From positions 1 to 56,058 of the forward strand of contig LUJQ01000002.1 of assembly GCA_001689485.1 (NCBI GenBank): a stretch of DNA of 56,058 nucleotides. The letters run 5' to 3'. The notes under the pieces were generated by a model that was not told the DNA's origin, did not search any database, and saw nothing but the letters and a program-made list of their open reading frames with translations. Position numbers and translations under genes: made by a program. The stretch is from Bacteroidales bacterium M6. GTDB lineage: Bacteria; Bacteroidota; Bacteroidia; Bacteroidales; Muribaculaceae. Below, in pieces: positions 25,042 to 33,358 of the stretch. Each line of letters starts with the position of its first letter. Position 1 is the first letter of the stretch.

Positions 25042-25112
25042 TTGTCTTGGAGGGATTCGAACCCCCACAGGCGGAACCAGAATCCGACGTGCTACCATTA
25101 CACCACAAGACA
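25042..25112 (-). tRNA. tRNA-Gln (anticodon CTG)
   Basis: About 71 nt, cloverleaf readable by hand on the minus strand: acceptor TGTCTTG pairing with CAAGACA, D arm GTG/CAC around TAATGGTAG, anticodon loop TTCTGGT (anticodon CTG, reading CAG), T arm GGGGG-TTCGAAT-CCCTC. The 27-43 pair looks mismatched. The 3' CCA is not encoded. Followed by a terminator. It sits directly beside the invertible capsule promoter, and tRNA genes are frequent integration landmarks. Confidence 0.93.
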
Positions 25113-25270
25113 ATCAATTTCAAAATTCGCTATAAAACGGGGCATCAAGAATATGATTGCTCGTTCAACGGGTGCAAAGTTACGCAGTTTTTTTGAATCA
25201 CCAAAATTTATCGCAACTTTTTTGCATGAAAAAAATTTCACGCCCATTCACGTCCCCTATCAAACCTAAT

Positions 25271-26083
25271 TCAACACCCTGAATCGTGACATCTCAACTG
25301 CCAGAATGCTACCGCCGATGCCGCAGCAACGTTGAGCGAATCAACGCAATGCGACATAGGTATGCGCGCCACATAATCAGTCGAAGCAATAACTTCGGCG
25401 GCAAGCCCGTCACCCTCCGTACCCAGCACGATTGCCAACCGGGGTTCGGCCATGAGCTGCGGATTGTCGATTGAAACCGACCTGTCGGTCAATGCCATCG
25501 CCACAGTTCGGAAGCCCAGCGTATTCAACGACTGCACCGGCGCGTCAAGCCAAGTCCAAGGCACAAGGAAAACCGAACCCATCGACACCCTGACAGCACG
25601 ACGGTTCAGAGGGTCGCATGATGACCTGGTCAGCAACACCCCGTCGATACCGAGCGCGGCCGCCGATCGGAATATAGCCCCGATATTGGTGGTGTCAACA
25701 ACCCCGTCGATTACGGCAATACGTCTCGCCCCGCGACAAACATCCTCAACCGAACGCTCACACCCCCTCCGCATGGCGCAAAGCACCCCACGCGTAAGCG
25801 TGTAGCCGGTCAGGGCGGCAAGCACATCCCTGTCGCCTGTGTAGACAGGTATATCACCGCAACGCTCTATAATATCAGCCGCATCCCCCTCGATATGCCT
25901 GCGCTCGCACAACAGCGACACCGGCTCATAACCGGCATCAAGCGCCACACGAATCACCTTGGGACTTTCCGCAATGAACACCCCTTTATCCGGCTCCAGC
26001 CTGTTACGCAACTGCGCCTCGGTCAGCCCCGAGAAACATTCCACCCCGGGATGACCCAAATCCTCAATCTCAATCGCACCCAT
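25271..26083 (-). CDS. TrmH/SpoU-family RNA 2'-O-methyltransferase
   Basis: About 270 residues from the Met at 26083 (MGAIEIEDLG); the frame extends to 26158 but the added N-terminus is not typical. SPOUT fold with the three SpoU motifs: VDTTNIGAIFRSAAALGIDG (N-x-G-x-x-x-R), AIVLGTEGDGL, and IPMSHCVDSLNVAAASAVAF. An N-terminal substrate-binding region precedes it (GVFIAESPKVIRVALDAGYE). It methylates a ribose in rRNA or tRNA using S-adenosylmethionine; the target is not readable, with an RlmB-like or TsnR-like role possible. It is downstream of tatC on the same strand. Confidence 0.85.
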   Translation of the reverse strand: MGAIEIEDLGHPGVECFSGLTEAQLRNRLEPDKGVFIAESPKVIRVALDAGYEPVSLLCERRHIEGDAADIIERCGDIPVYTGDRDVLAALTGYTLTRGVLCAMRRGCERSVEDVCRGARRIAVIDGVVDTTNIGAIFRSAAALGIDGVLLTRSSCDPLNRRAVRVSMGSVFLVPWTWLDAPVQSLNTLGFRTVAMALTDRSVSIDNPQLMAEPRLAIVLGTEGDGLAAEVIASTDYVARIPMSHCVDSLNVAAASAVAFWQLRCHDSGC

Positions 26084-26167
26084 CCTTCTCAATATCAAAC
26101 ATTTTCCATTTCGCCCAACTAACTTAAGCACCCGGAATCCATCCAGCGCCAAATACAAGCCTCATGG

Positions 26168-26989
26168 TTATACCGATGCCATGGCATCCTCATCTTCAAC
26201 ACGCCGCTTTTTATGGGCCAGCACTATGCTGAGTTCATAAAGCAGATAGAGAGGCACGAACACAATCATCAAGGTGAACGGGTCGCCTGTAGGGGTGATG
26301 ATGGCGGCAAGCACTAGGAGCGTAACAACAGCCTGGCGCCGGTAGCGCTTGAGGAAAGCGGCGGTTACGATGCCCATACGCGACAGAATCCACGTCACGA
26401 AGGGAAGCTCGAACACAACCCCCATCACAAAAATCAGCATCAGGAAATTGTCGATATACGAACCCAGCGAAATCATATTGGTAATTTCGGAACTAAGTTC
26501 ATATTGCGCCAAAAAGCGGAACGTGAACGGGAAAACCAGGAAGTAACCGGTGGCACACCCCAGATAGAACATAGGCACGCCGAATCCAAGCAACGCAAGC
26601 ACACTCCGACGCTCCCCGTCATAAAGAGCCGGGCGCACAAACATCCACACCTCGCTTATAAGATAAGGGAACACCAAAAGGAACCCCAGGCAGAACGACG
26701 TGCTTATATGGGTTATAAACTGCGAAGCAAGCTTCACGTTGATTATATCCACCTTGAAATCCGACCCGAAATCAGGAAAGAATGTGCCGTAGCCACCCAA
26801 CCCGCCGAGCCATCGGTAGAGAATGAAATCGGAAGATGTCGGCCCTAAAATCACGGAGTTGAAAATGTGCGGCATAAATGCAAAGCACACCCCCACCAAC
26901 ACTAAATAAACAAGTACGATTCGCATCAGCACCCAGCGCAGGGCTTCAAGATGCGACCAAAAAGTCATTTGGTTTTCTGATTCCGACAT
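26168..26989 (-). CDS. tatC: Sec-independent (twin-arginine) protein translocase subunit TatC
   Basis: 273 residues, six membrane segments. Seen: N-terminal MTFWSHLEALRWVLMRIVLV (the H-L-x-E-L-R-type entry motif), FPYLISEVWMFVRPALYDGE (P-x-x-x-x-E-x-W-x-F-x-x-P-G-L-type signature), and TPTGDPFTLMIVFVPLYLLY near the C-terminus. With TatA it exports folded proteins. tatA is 3.7 kb upstream on the same strand; the genes between encode exported sugar-modifying proteins, one with a perfect Tat signal. A short charged tail follows the last membrane segment. Confidence 0.95.
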   Translation of the reverse strand: MSESENQMTFWSHLEALRWVLMRIVLVYLVLVGVCFAFMPHIFNSVILGPTSSDFILYRWLGGLGGYGTFFPDFGSDFKVDIINVKLASQFITHISTSFCLGFLLVFPYLISEVWMFVRPALYDGERRSVLALLGFGVPMFYLGCATGYFLVFPFTFRFLAQYELSSEITNMISLGSYIDNFLMLIFVMGVVFELPFVTWILSRMGIVTAAFLKRYRRQAVVTLLVLAAIITPTGDPFTLMIVFVPLYLLYELSIVLAHKKRRVEDEDAMASV

Positions 26990-27135
26990 ACCCGGATTTA
27001 TTTACAGGTTTAATCATTACAGCACCCGGACACTTATCCTAATGCGACACCGTCCCCGGCTTTTACCGGGACGTGATGACAACATAAAAAAAGCATCCGG
27101 GTTACTGAAAATCGCATATTTACAACAACTGCAGT

Positions 27136-28068
27136 TTAGTTATTGGCAGCCTTGGCATACGAAGGCTTTACATAATCGGCGCCAACCAGATAGTCGACAC
27201 TCTCCTTGGCCCCGTTCTCTTCGCCATTGGTAAATTCCTCGATTTCGACATAATAGCCTTCCATACCAGCCTTGTCGGCATTGTTGAAAATGGCGTCAAA
27301 ACCAACCATGCCGCTCTGACCGATTTCACGGCGGTCTTTTATATGGAGCAGTTTGAAACGGCCGGGATATTTGTTGAAATAATCAACAGGGCTAGCATCG
27401 CCTATAACCGCCCAGTAAACATCCATTTCGAAAAGCACGTTTTCAGGGTCGGTATGCTCGATCATATAGTCGAGCATCGGCACATCCTCGATTTTATTGA
27501 ACTCGAACGAATGGTTATGATAACCGAATTTCACCCCCTGCCCGGCGCAACGGCGACCGATTTCGTCAAACGCCTCGCATTGTTTCTGCAATTCGGCCAA
27601 GGTGGCAGGTGTCCACACGCCCGGCACCACGATGTATGAGATACCGGCAGCCTTATGGTCGGCGATGGCCTTATCCCACCAGGCTGTCAATTCCGACATG
27701 TCACCGCTCTTTATTTCTTCAGGACTGAGCGTGCGCCCGGTGTGCGACGAGGTTATCTTCACCCCGGCATCTTCGGCGGCTTTCTTGAATTCCTCGGGCT
27801 TAAGGCCGTAGAACGTGCCGTTACCGGCATCATAGTTTGCCGCTTCGAAATGTGTATAACCCATCTTACCGAGAGTGTCGAGCAATGCAGGCAGGTTGTT
27901 CTCATATTTCGCACCCGGAGCCATCAGGCCGCGCATTGAATAGAGCTGCAACCCTACCTCCTTCTTGGCAGGGGTTTCCCCGTTGGCAGAAGCTGTAGAG
28001 CATGACGACATCACAGCAGAAGCTGCCGCCAGCATGCATACCCCTCCCAATATCATTCTGAGTTTCAT
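27136..28068 (-). CDS. Exported TIM-barrel sugar isomerase/epimerase-like lipoprotein
   Basis: 310 residues. Lipoprotein signal (MKLRMILGGVCMLAAASAVM, then SSCSTAS with the lipobox Cys near residue 23). Mature part is a xylose-isomerase-like TIM barrel of the AP-endonuclease-2 superfamily: VGLQLYSMRGLMAP, MGYTHFEAANYDAGNG, KFGYHNHSFEFNK, LFEMDVYWAVIGDASPVDYF, and KLLHIKDRREIGQSG, with metal ligands E/H/D/E. Periplasmic or surface location implies it acts on extracellular sugars; related proteins in glycoside 3-oxidation pathways act as lyases on 3-keto-glycosides, which suits the neighbouring DUF1080 and Gfo/Idh/MocA genes. Function is inferred from family and context. Confidence 0.8.
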   Translation of the reverse strand: MKLRMILGGVCMLAAASAVMSSCSTASANGETPAKKEVGLQLYSMRGLMAPGAKYENNLPALLDTLGKMGYTHFEAANYDAGNGTFYGLKPEEFKKAAEDAGVKITSSHTGRTLSPEEIKSGDMSELTAWWDKAIADHKAAGISYIVVPGVWTPATLAELQKQCEAFDEIGRRCAGQGVKFGYHNHSFEFNKIEDVPMLDYMIEHTDPENVLFEMDVYWAVIGDASPVDYFNKYPGRFKLLHIKDRREIGQSGMVGFDAIFNNADKAGMEGYYVEIEEFTNGEENGAKESVDYLVGADYVKPSYAKAANN

Positions 28069-28099
28069 GTATTTACAATCTTTAGAAATTAATAATAGA

Positions 28100-28142
28100 G
28101 ATGCCCGGTGAACAATCGTCGCGAATAATTCAACCGGGCATC
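28100..28142. terminator. Intergenic hairpin between DUF1080 and isomerase genes
   Basis: GATGCCCGGT (28100-28109) and ACCGGGCATC (28133-28142), perfect 10-bp stem with 23-nt loop. Only weakly T-rich afterwards on the minus strand, so it may be a partial terminator or an mRNA-stabilising structure that sets the ratio of the two lipoproteins. Confidence 0.45.
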
Positions 28143-28168
28143 GGTATATTTGTCAAATAAACGACCTA

Positions 28169-29035
28169 TCAGTCAAGGGGTTTCACACGGATATTGCGGA
28201 ACCACACATCGTCGCCGTGATCCTGGAAGCCGATGAAACCTTCGCGGTTCTCGCCGCCGCAGTTGTTGAGCAGTTCGAATGCAAGGGGCCATGCGGTTTC
28301 GCTGAATTTGCTGTTCTGGAGCATTTCTGTCCACTGGGGAGTCCACAGATGGTATTCAACCACATTGGCGTCGTTCTGCGAGTGAACCACAGTGCCTTTG
28401 TAAACAAGGATTTTTGCCTTGTTCCATTCGCCGAAAGGCTTCTGGTTCTGCGGTTTTGCAGGAATCATGTCGTAGAGTGAAGCCGACATGCGGTTGCCGT
28501 CTACACCGAGCTTTGCATCGGGGTGGTTGGCATTGTCAAGCACCTGGTATTCGGGAGCCGAGATATAGATAGGCTGAAGCTGTTCCGAACCGTCATCGTT
28601 TTTGGTCACAACTTCCTGGCCCAGGTAGAAGATGCCGGAGTTACCACCCTTGGAAACCTTCCATTCCACCTCCAGTTCGAAATTGCCAAGCTTTTTAGCA
28701 AAGATAATGTCGCCACCGTCGCCGGTCTGGGCTTCGCCGCCACCTGCGCCGTTGAATTTGATGGCACCGTCCTCAACAGTCCAGCGTGCAGGCACGGTAT
28801 CCTTGCCGTATCCGCGCCAGCCGGTGAAATCCTTGCCATTGAAAATCACATAATATCCGTCGGCATCCTGGGGGAAAGAAGCCAGGTCGACCTGCTCCTT
28901 GTCGAGAAGGGTATATGACGGCTGGGCCACAGAATCTGTTGCTGCCTCTTCGGCTGCCTGATTGCTATTTTTGTTACCACACGATGCCAAAGCCAGGGCA
29001 GCTACTGCGGGAACGAACAAAAGAAGTTTTTTCAT
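28169..29035 (-). CDS. DUF1080 lipoprotein (3-keto-disaccharide hydrolase family)
   Basis: 288 residues. Lipoprotein signal MKKLLLFVPAVAALALASCG with Cys at 19. The rest is a concanavalin-like DUF1080 domain: YYVIFNGKDFTGWRGYGKDT, WTVEDGAIKFNGAGGG, GDIIFAKKLGNFELEVEWKV, GNSGIFYLGQEV, PEYQVLDNANHPDAK, and IGFQDHGDDVWFRNIRVKPL at the end. Members of the family hydrolyse or lyse 3-keto-glycosides after a Gfo/Idh/MocA-type oxidoreductase has oxidised C3. That partner, with a Tat signal, is the next gene upstream, 86 bp away. Located in the periplasm or at the surface. Confidence 0.88.
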   Translation of the reverse strand: MKKLLLFVPAVAALALASCGNKNSNQAAEEAATDSVAQPSYTLLDKEQVDLASFPQDADGYYVIFNGKDFTGWRGYGKDTVPARWTVEDGAIKFNGAGGGEAQTGDGGDIIFAKKLGNFELEVEWKVSKGGNSGIFYLGQEVVTKNDDGSEQLQPIYISAPEYQVLDNANHPDAKLGVDGNRMSASLYDMIPAKPQNQKPFGEWNKAKILVYKGTVVHSQNDANVVEYHLWTPQWTEMLQNSKFSETAWPLAFELLNNCGGENREGFIGFQDHGDDVWFRNIRVKPLD

Positions 29036-29121
29036 GATTATGTTTTTGTTGTGTTGTTTTGGTTATCGGTTGTTTATCAGTAAGTCGTAAAATTATGCCT
29101 TACTTATGGAATCACATGCTG

Positions 29122-30594
29122 TCACGCAGGCATATCGGGCAGCTTCCAGCCGTCGCGGTATGTGTGCTTGATCATCTCGTTGGCATATTGACGGGCATTG
29201 ACCGGCTCAGTCCATGTCTTGTCGAATGTCGGGTGACCGTCCTTGATCTGGAACCCGTCCTTGATTACGGTGCGGATCATGGCATCCTCGGGGATATTGG
29301 TAAACTGCATGTTCGGGCCGTCCCATTCGAGCACCTGGTTAAGACCCTGCAGACGCACTGCAAGCACACCCATCACCACCATTTCGTTGAACGGGCCAGC
29401 CTCGCTGAAATCGGATGCCGACGGGATACGTACCGACGGATCCTCCTTACATGCGCGCACCCAGTCCATCTGGTGCGAAAGTTCGACTTTGCGTGCCAGC
29501 GACGGAACCTTAGGCTCGCGACCCGACAGAAGGTAGGGACGCTCCCCATAGCAGCCGCAGATAAGCGTATCCTTGGTGCCGTGGAAAATCACGCCGCCAC
29601 CTGCATAGTTGAGGTCTTTACCATCGGGAAGCCCTGCGGGACGGGGAGGTATCAGACCGCCGTCATACCATGTAACTTCAACCTCGGGCATAGCCACCTT
29701 AGGCATATTGTCGCGTGCGGGGAACACGAATTTGATCATCTGCGCATTGGGGGCGGATTCGTTGAGCAGCAATGTCGAGCTGCCGTGAACCTTTGTGGGA
29801 TAGCCGAGCTTCAGACCCTTGAACACCGGGTGAAGGATATGGCACGCCATATCGCCGAGGGCGCCTGTGCCGAAATCCCACCAGCCACGGAAATTCCAGG
29901 GGGTGTAGCATGAGTGATAGGGACGTTCGGGAGCCGGGCCCAGGAATGCGTCCCAGTTCATTGTCGAAGGCACCTTCATCCCCTTTTCAGGACGTGAAAG
30001 ACCCTGCGGCCAGATGGGACGGTCGGTGAAGGCTTCAACCTTGGTCACCTCGCCGATTTCGCCGTTCCAGATCCAGTCGCAAATCTGGCGTACACCCTCG
30101 CCCGACGCACCCTGGTTACCCATCTGTGTAGCCAATTTATGCTTGTCGGCCAGTTTGGTGAGCAGGCGCGATTCGTAAACGGTGTGTGTAAGCGGTTTTT
30201 CAACATACACGTGCTTCCCTGCCGCCATGGCGTCGGCTGCAATGATTGCATGCGTATGGTCGGCGGTTGCCACCATCACCGCATCGGCATCCTTGAGCAT
30301 GGCGTCATACATCTTGCGGTAGTCGTTAAACTTCTTGGCACCGGGATATTTCTTGAACACATGGTCGGCATATGACCAGTCGACGTCGCAAAGACCGATG
30401 ATGTTTTCACTCTTCAGGCCGTCGAGCACTGCCGAGCCGCGGCCTCCGATTCCCACACCAAGGATGTTGAGTTTGTCACTGGGAGCCGTATGTCCGTAAG
30501 TTTTTCCAAGAACGGTGTTTGGCACAACGGCAAGACCGATAGCCGCCGTAGCACCCGATTTAAGGAATTGTCTCCTTGAGATCTGTGATGACAT
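29122..30594 (-). CDS. Tat-exported Gfo/Idh/MocA family oxidoreductase
   Basis: 490 residues. N-terminus SSQISRRQFLKSGATAAIGL is a full twin-arginine signal (SRRQFLK), so it folds with its NAD(P) cofactor in the cytosol and is exported by Tat. Rossmann motif LGVGIGGRGSAVLDGL, GLCDVDWSYADHVF, the DAVMVATADHTHAIIAADAM run and the catalytic E-K-P in GKHVYVEKPLTHTVYE. The C-terminal part (ERPYHSCYTPWNFRGWWDFG, FHGTKDTLICGCYGERPYLL) is characteristic of exported Bacteroidetes members. Bound-cofactor oxidation of sugar C3 is the likely chemistry. It sits between tatA and the DUF1080 and isomerase genes. Confidence 0.9.
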   Translation of the reverse strand: MSSQISRRQFLKSGATAAIGLAVVPNTVLGKTYGHTAPSDKLNILGVGIGGRGSAVLDGLKSENIIGLCDVDWSYADHVFKKYPGAKKFNDYRKMYDAMLKDADAVMVATADHTHAIIAADAMAAGKHVYVEKPLTHTVYESRLLTKLADKHKLATQMGNQGASGEGVRQICDWIWNGEIGEVTKVEAFTDRPIWPQGLSRPEKGMKVPSTMNWDAFLGPAPERPYHSCYTPWNFRGWWDFGTGALGDMACHILHPVFKGLKLGYPTKVHGSSTLLLNESAPNAQMIKFVFPARDNMPKVAMPEVEVTWYDGGLIPPRPAGLPDGKDLNYAGGGVIFHGTKDTLICGCYGERPYLLSGREPKVPSLARKVELSHQMDWVRACKEDPSVRIPSASDFSEAGPFNEMVVMGVLAVRLQGLNQVLEWDGPNMQFTNIPEDAMIRTVIKDGFQIKDGHPTFDKTWTEPVNARQYANEMIKHTYRDGWKLPDMPA

Positions 30595-30617
30595 AATTTA
30601 TCTATGTGATTAATTTG

Positions 30618-30628
30618 ATTGGTTATGA
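30618..30628. promoter_or_regulatory. Shared upstream box ATTGGTTATGA (copy 1)
   Basis: Eleven bases, 24 bp upstream of the Tat-exported oxidoreductase gene. The identical box occurs at 32066-32076, upstream of the second Gfo/Idh/MocA gene. Candidate operator for co-regulation; unproven. Confidence 0.3.
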
Positions 30629-30672
30629 GAAGGGATGCCTAAGGGGGGATATCCCGGCTTCAGTATCCCTGA

Positions 30673-30873
30673 CTATTTTTTGGGTTCCTCCGCGCAGTTC
30701 TCAATATCCTTTTCGATATTGTTAACCCCCTCCTTGAAGCTTCTGACACCCTTGCCGATGCCCCGCATCAGCTCGGGAATTTTCTTCCCTCCGAAAAGAA
30801 GGAGCACTATCAGCGCGATGACCATTATCTCACCTGCACCGAGGTTGCCTATAAAAAGTAGTTGCTGTGACAT
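30673..30873 (-). CDS. tatA: Twin-arginine translocase subunit TatA
   Basis: 66 residues. One N-terminal membrane segment (IGNLGAGEIMVIALIVLLLF), the F-G-x-K-K-I-P-E hinge (FGGKKIPELMRGIGKGVRSF), and a short charged amphipathic tail. Normal size for TatA/E; no TatB gene is present, as usual in this phylum. It lies 79 bp before the Tat-exported oxidoreductase gene and is transcribed in the same direction, which suggests the translocase and its cargo are expressed together. Confidence 0.92.
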   Translation of the reverse strand: MSQQLLFIGNLGAGEIMVIALIVLLLFGGKKIPELMRGIGKGVRSFKEGVNNIEKDIENCAEEPKK

Positions 30874-30937
30874 GTCGTTATTCTATTATTGATTATTGTC
30901 ATTTATTTTAAGAAGCAGACCGGAAAAGGCGACAGCC

Positions 30938-32020
30938 TCATCTCCCGAATGTCTGCCGGTTCAGCAGTCCGTAACCTTCGGTCATTGTGCGGCGGCGCTC
31001 ATGAATCATTTCCAGCTCCTCCGAGGTGCCCCGGATAGGGAGGTCATGTGTGGCTGCATCATGAAGGCACCTCCATGCGAACTCCGACGCGATGGCCGAA
31101 TCGCGGAACGAGGGCAGGCGGCTGTCGCGTCTGCCCGATTCGATCGAATCGGCAAAAAGCTCTATCAGCCTGTCGATATTCTTACCCCCGTAGGCACGTT
31201 CTATTCGTTGCGTCCTGTCAACGCCATGCCATTCCACCACGGCGTTCTTGAAATCGTGCGACATCCTCACAATCCCCTTCGTACCGATTATGTCGATATA
31301 GGAGTTATGGGTCTGCTCGGCCGACAACTGCCCGTACACATGCCCCTGGGTTATGTCATATACCACACCGTTTTCAAACGTGCCATGGCACTGCAACCAC
31401 CACGGATCCTTATATGCCCACATCCGCACAGCCTGCGCACGGCATGTTTTGAATTCGGAACCGGCCAGGCAACGTGCCACATCCACATAGTGCATGCCGC
31501 AATCATGAAAAGCCGGCCCTTCAGCCTCATGCCCTTCGCCAGGGGAAAGCCCTGGGGTCATATGGCATACACGCACCACGGCCAAATCACCTATATCACC
31601 CGACTCGATGCATTCCTTGAGTGTTTCCAGATACCACGAATTGCGGATATAGAGGTTGACCGTAGAAATAACCGGGGCCGACTCGGCCAGCCTCACCGCC
31701 TCCCATTCGTTTTCAGGAGTGTCGGCAATCGGTTTTTCGGCAATTATATGTTTACCGGATGCCACAGCCTTGCGTATGCGGCTTAGACGCGTATCGGCCA
31801 ACGCCGACAACACCACTGCGTCGATAGAAGGGTCATTGAAAATTTCATCATCGTTCGTCACGACCTTCACACCCGGCACACCGGCACGGATTTCGTCATG
31901 ACGTGATTCGTTCAACTCGCAAATGGTTACGACTTCCCACCGGGGACTTTTCCTAAACTCATTAAGATAGAAGCCCCCCATGCGTCCCAAGCCGATTATT
32001 CCAACTTTTATAGGTCTCAT
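30938..32020 (-). CDS. Cytoplasmic Gfo/Idh/MocA family oxidoreductase
   Basis: About 360 residues from the ATG at 32020 (MRPIKVGIIG); a GTG at 32029 would add three residues. No signal peptide. Rossmann motif KVGIIGLGRMGGFYLNEFRK, ICELNESRHDEIRAGVPGVK, and the catalytic E-K-P in GKHIIAEKPIADTPENEWEA. A possible metal/substrate His is in EGPAFHDCGMHYVDVARCLA. NAD(P)-dependent sugar or polyol dehydrogenase; substrate unknown. In the Tat cassette it could reverse the exported oxidation, reducing the keto-sugar after uptake (inference). Confidence 0.85.
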   Translation of the reverse strand: MRPIKVGIIGLGRMGGFYLNEFRKSPRWEVVTICELNESRHDEIRAGVPGVKVVTNDDEIFNDPSIDAVVLSALADTRLSRIRKAVASGKHIIAEKPIADTPENEWEAVRLAESAPVISTVNLYIRNSWYLETLKECIESGDIGDLAVVRVCHMTPGLSPGEGHEAEGPAFHDCGMHYVDVARCLAGSEFKTCRAQAVRMWAYKDPWWLQCHGTFENGVVYDITQGHVYGQLSAEQTHNSYIDIIGTKGIVRMSHDFKNAVVEWHGVDRTQRIERAYGGKNIDRLIELFADSIESGRRDSRLPSFRDSAIASEFAWRCLHDAATHDLPIRGTSEELEMIHERRRTMTEGYGLLNRQTFGR

Positions 32021-32312
32021 ACGCCGCACTGAATCGCTTTGACTGCAATATCTTTACAACAAATAATTGGTTATGATTTACCAGGTTATGATTGGTCTGC
32101 CTCAAAAGGCCGGTGCCGGATGAACAACACCGCCGCCTCCAAGAGGTTTTCGGTTTTAAAATTACATAAATTTTTCTACCCGCACCTATTATAGGTTACG
32201 TCCAGGCGGATGTTTTAACAAAAAAAAATGTTTGTACACATATACTAAACAATGCGGCACCCTTTCTCCCGAAAGGGCAGTCTCCCCCTTGAAATCAGGT
32301 CATTGCCCGGCT
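32021..32312. other. Intergenic region with repeated GGTTATGATT boxes
   Basis: About 290 bp. ATTGGTTATGA at 32066-32076 repeats the box at 30618, and GGTTATGATTGG follows at 32084-32095. A small hairpin CCCTTTC-TCCC-GAAAGGG lies near 32262-32279, downstream of the kinase gene. No gene recognised. Confidence 0.4.
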
Positions 32313-33305
32313 TCACAGACGGAGCAGATGGGAAAGCGATATGCGCGCGTCGCGCAACATTTCTTTAATCGGGGTCACGATAGGACGGAAGCTGTCATGC
32401 TCGAGCGGTGTGAAAATGCGCAATGCCCCTTGGTGGCATTTTATGTCGAGAATATCGTCCATCATCATCGGTTCTCCGTCGATATGCGCCTCTCCCGGTT
32501 TCGAACGGTATATCACGGCGGCAGGGGCACGGAAACAGTGCACCATGGTGTTTTTATTGATGAAGCCGGTGAAAATATCCATCCCCATGACTGCGGCATC
32601 GATAGGCGAGCCGGAATGGACTATCGTAATATCAAGCAAACCGTCGGTAATGCTGGCATGCGGCGCGATATAGGCATTGTTACCCCACTGCGAGGCATTG
32701 CAAACCGCCACAAGGAATGCCTTCTCGGTCAACACCTTGCCGTTTGCGCTTAAAGCATAGGTCTGCGGACGGAACTGCACATATTCCGATATCGCGCTTT
32801 TCACATAACTCAGCAACCCGCGACGGCTCTGACGTGCGAACCGATGGCTCACAGCGGCGTCAAAACCCATACCGAAAGTGCAGAAAAACGGCAGGCCGTT
32901 GACTGTTCCGTAGTCCGACGCCACTATGTTGTCATTCATGATTATGTCGAGAGCCAAGGATATATCCATCGGTATGCCCAGATGACGTGCCAGGCCGTTG
33001 CCCGAACCTGCCGGAAGGATTCCCATCGCCGTATTGCTCCCACACAATGCACGGGCGGTTTCATTTACAGTGCCGTCACCGCCACAGGCAAGGACACACC
33101 CGTAACCCTTTGCCGAGGCTTCGGCCGCAAGTGTCGTGGCATCCCCCCGTCCGCCGGTGAACCGAACATCAAGGTCAAATCCGAATTCCTTCAACCGCCC
33201 CGCAACCATTTCGGGCACGTTCTTTTTATTTCCCGTGCCCGAAATGGGGTTTATTATCAACATCGCACACTTGCGTGAAGCGGCGCCATCAATGCTATCT
33301 GTCAT
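32313..33305 (-). CDS. Diacylglycerol/lipid kinase family protein (DagK/YegS-like)
   Basis: 330 residues. ATP-NAD-kinase-like N-domain with CAMLIINPISGTGNKKNVPE, the nucleotide loop CVLACGGDGTVNETARAL (G-G-D-G-T), and LPAGSGNGLARHLGIP; C-terminal beta domain with FCTFGMGFDAAVSHRFARQS and EAHIDGEPM. It phosphorylates a lipid such as diacylglycerol, recycling it to phosphatidate, at the inner membrane face. Size and motifs are normal. It stands upstream of the Gfo/Idh/MocA gene with a 290-bp gap, so probably a separate transcription unit. Confidence 0.9.
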   Translation of the reverse strand: MTDSIDGAASRKCAMLIINPISGTGNKKNVPEMVAGRLKEFGFDLDVRFTGGRGDATTLAAEASAKGYGCVLACGGDGTVNETARALCGSNTAMGILPAGSGNGLARHLGIPMDISLALDIIMNDNIVASDYGTVNGLPFFCTFGMGFDAAVSHRFARQSRRGLLSYVKSAISEYVQFRPQTYALSANGKVLTEKAFLVAVCNASQWGNNAYIAPHASITDGLLDITIVHSGSPIDAAVMGMDIFTGFINKNTMVHCFRAPAAVIYRSKPGEAHIDGEPMMMDDILDIKCHQGALRIFTPLEHDSFRPIVTPIKEMLRDARISLSHLLRL

Positions 33306-33358
33306 GGATTCAAAATCACATTAAGAGATTGCCTAAAATATCTGTCGCGAAAACAATG

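Noticed and set aside
27045..27075. Terminator after the isomerase gene (CGTCCCCGG/CCGGGACG)
   Set aside because: The stem has a bulge and the nearby T-run lies on the wrong side for minus-strand transcription, so I did not list it as a feature.
29059..29913. 284-codon open frame opposite the Tat-exported oxidoreductase
   Set aside because: Shadow of the oxidoreductase; no start context or motif. The same holds for 30896-31786 and 8541-9311.
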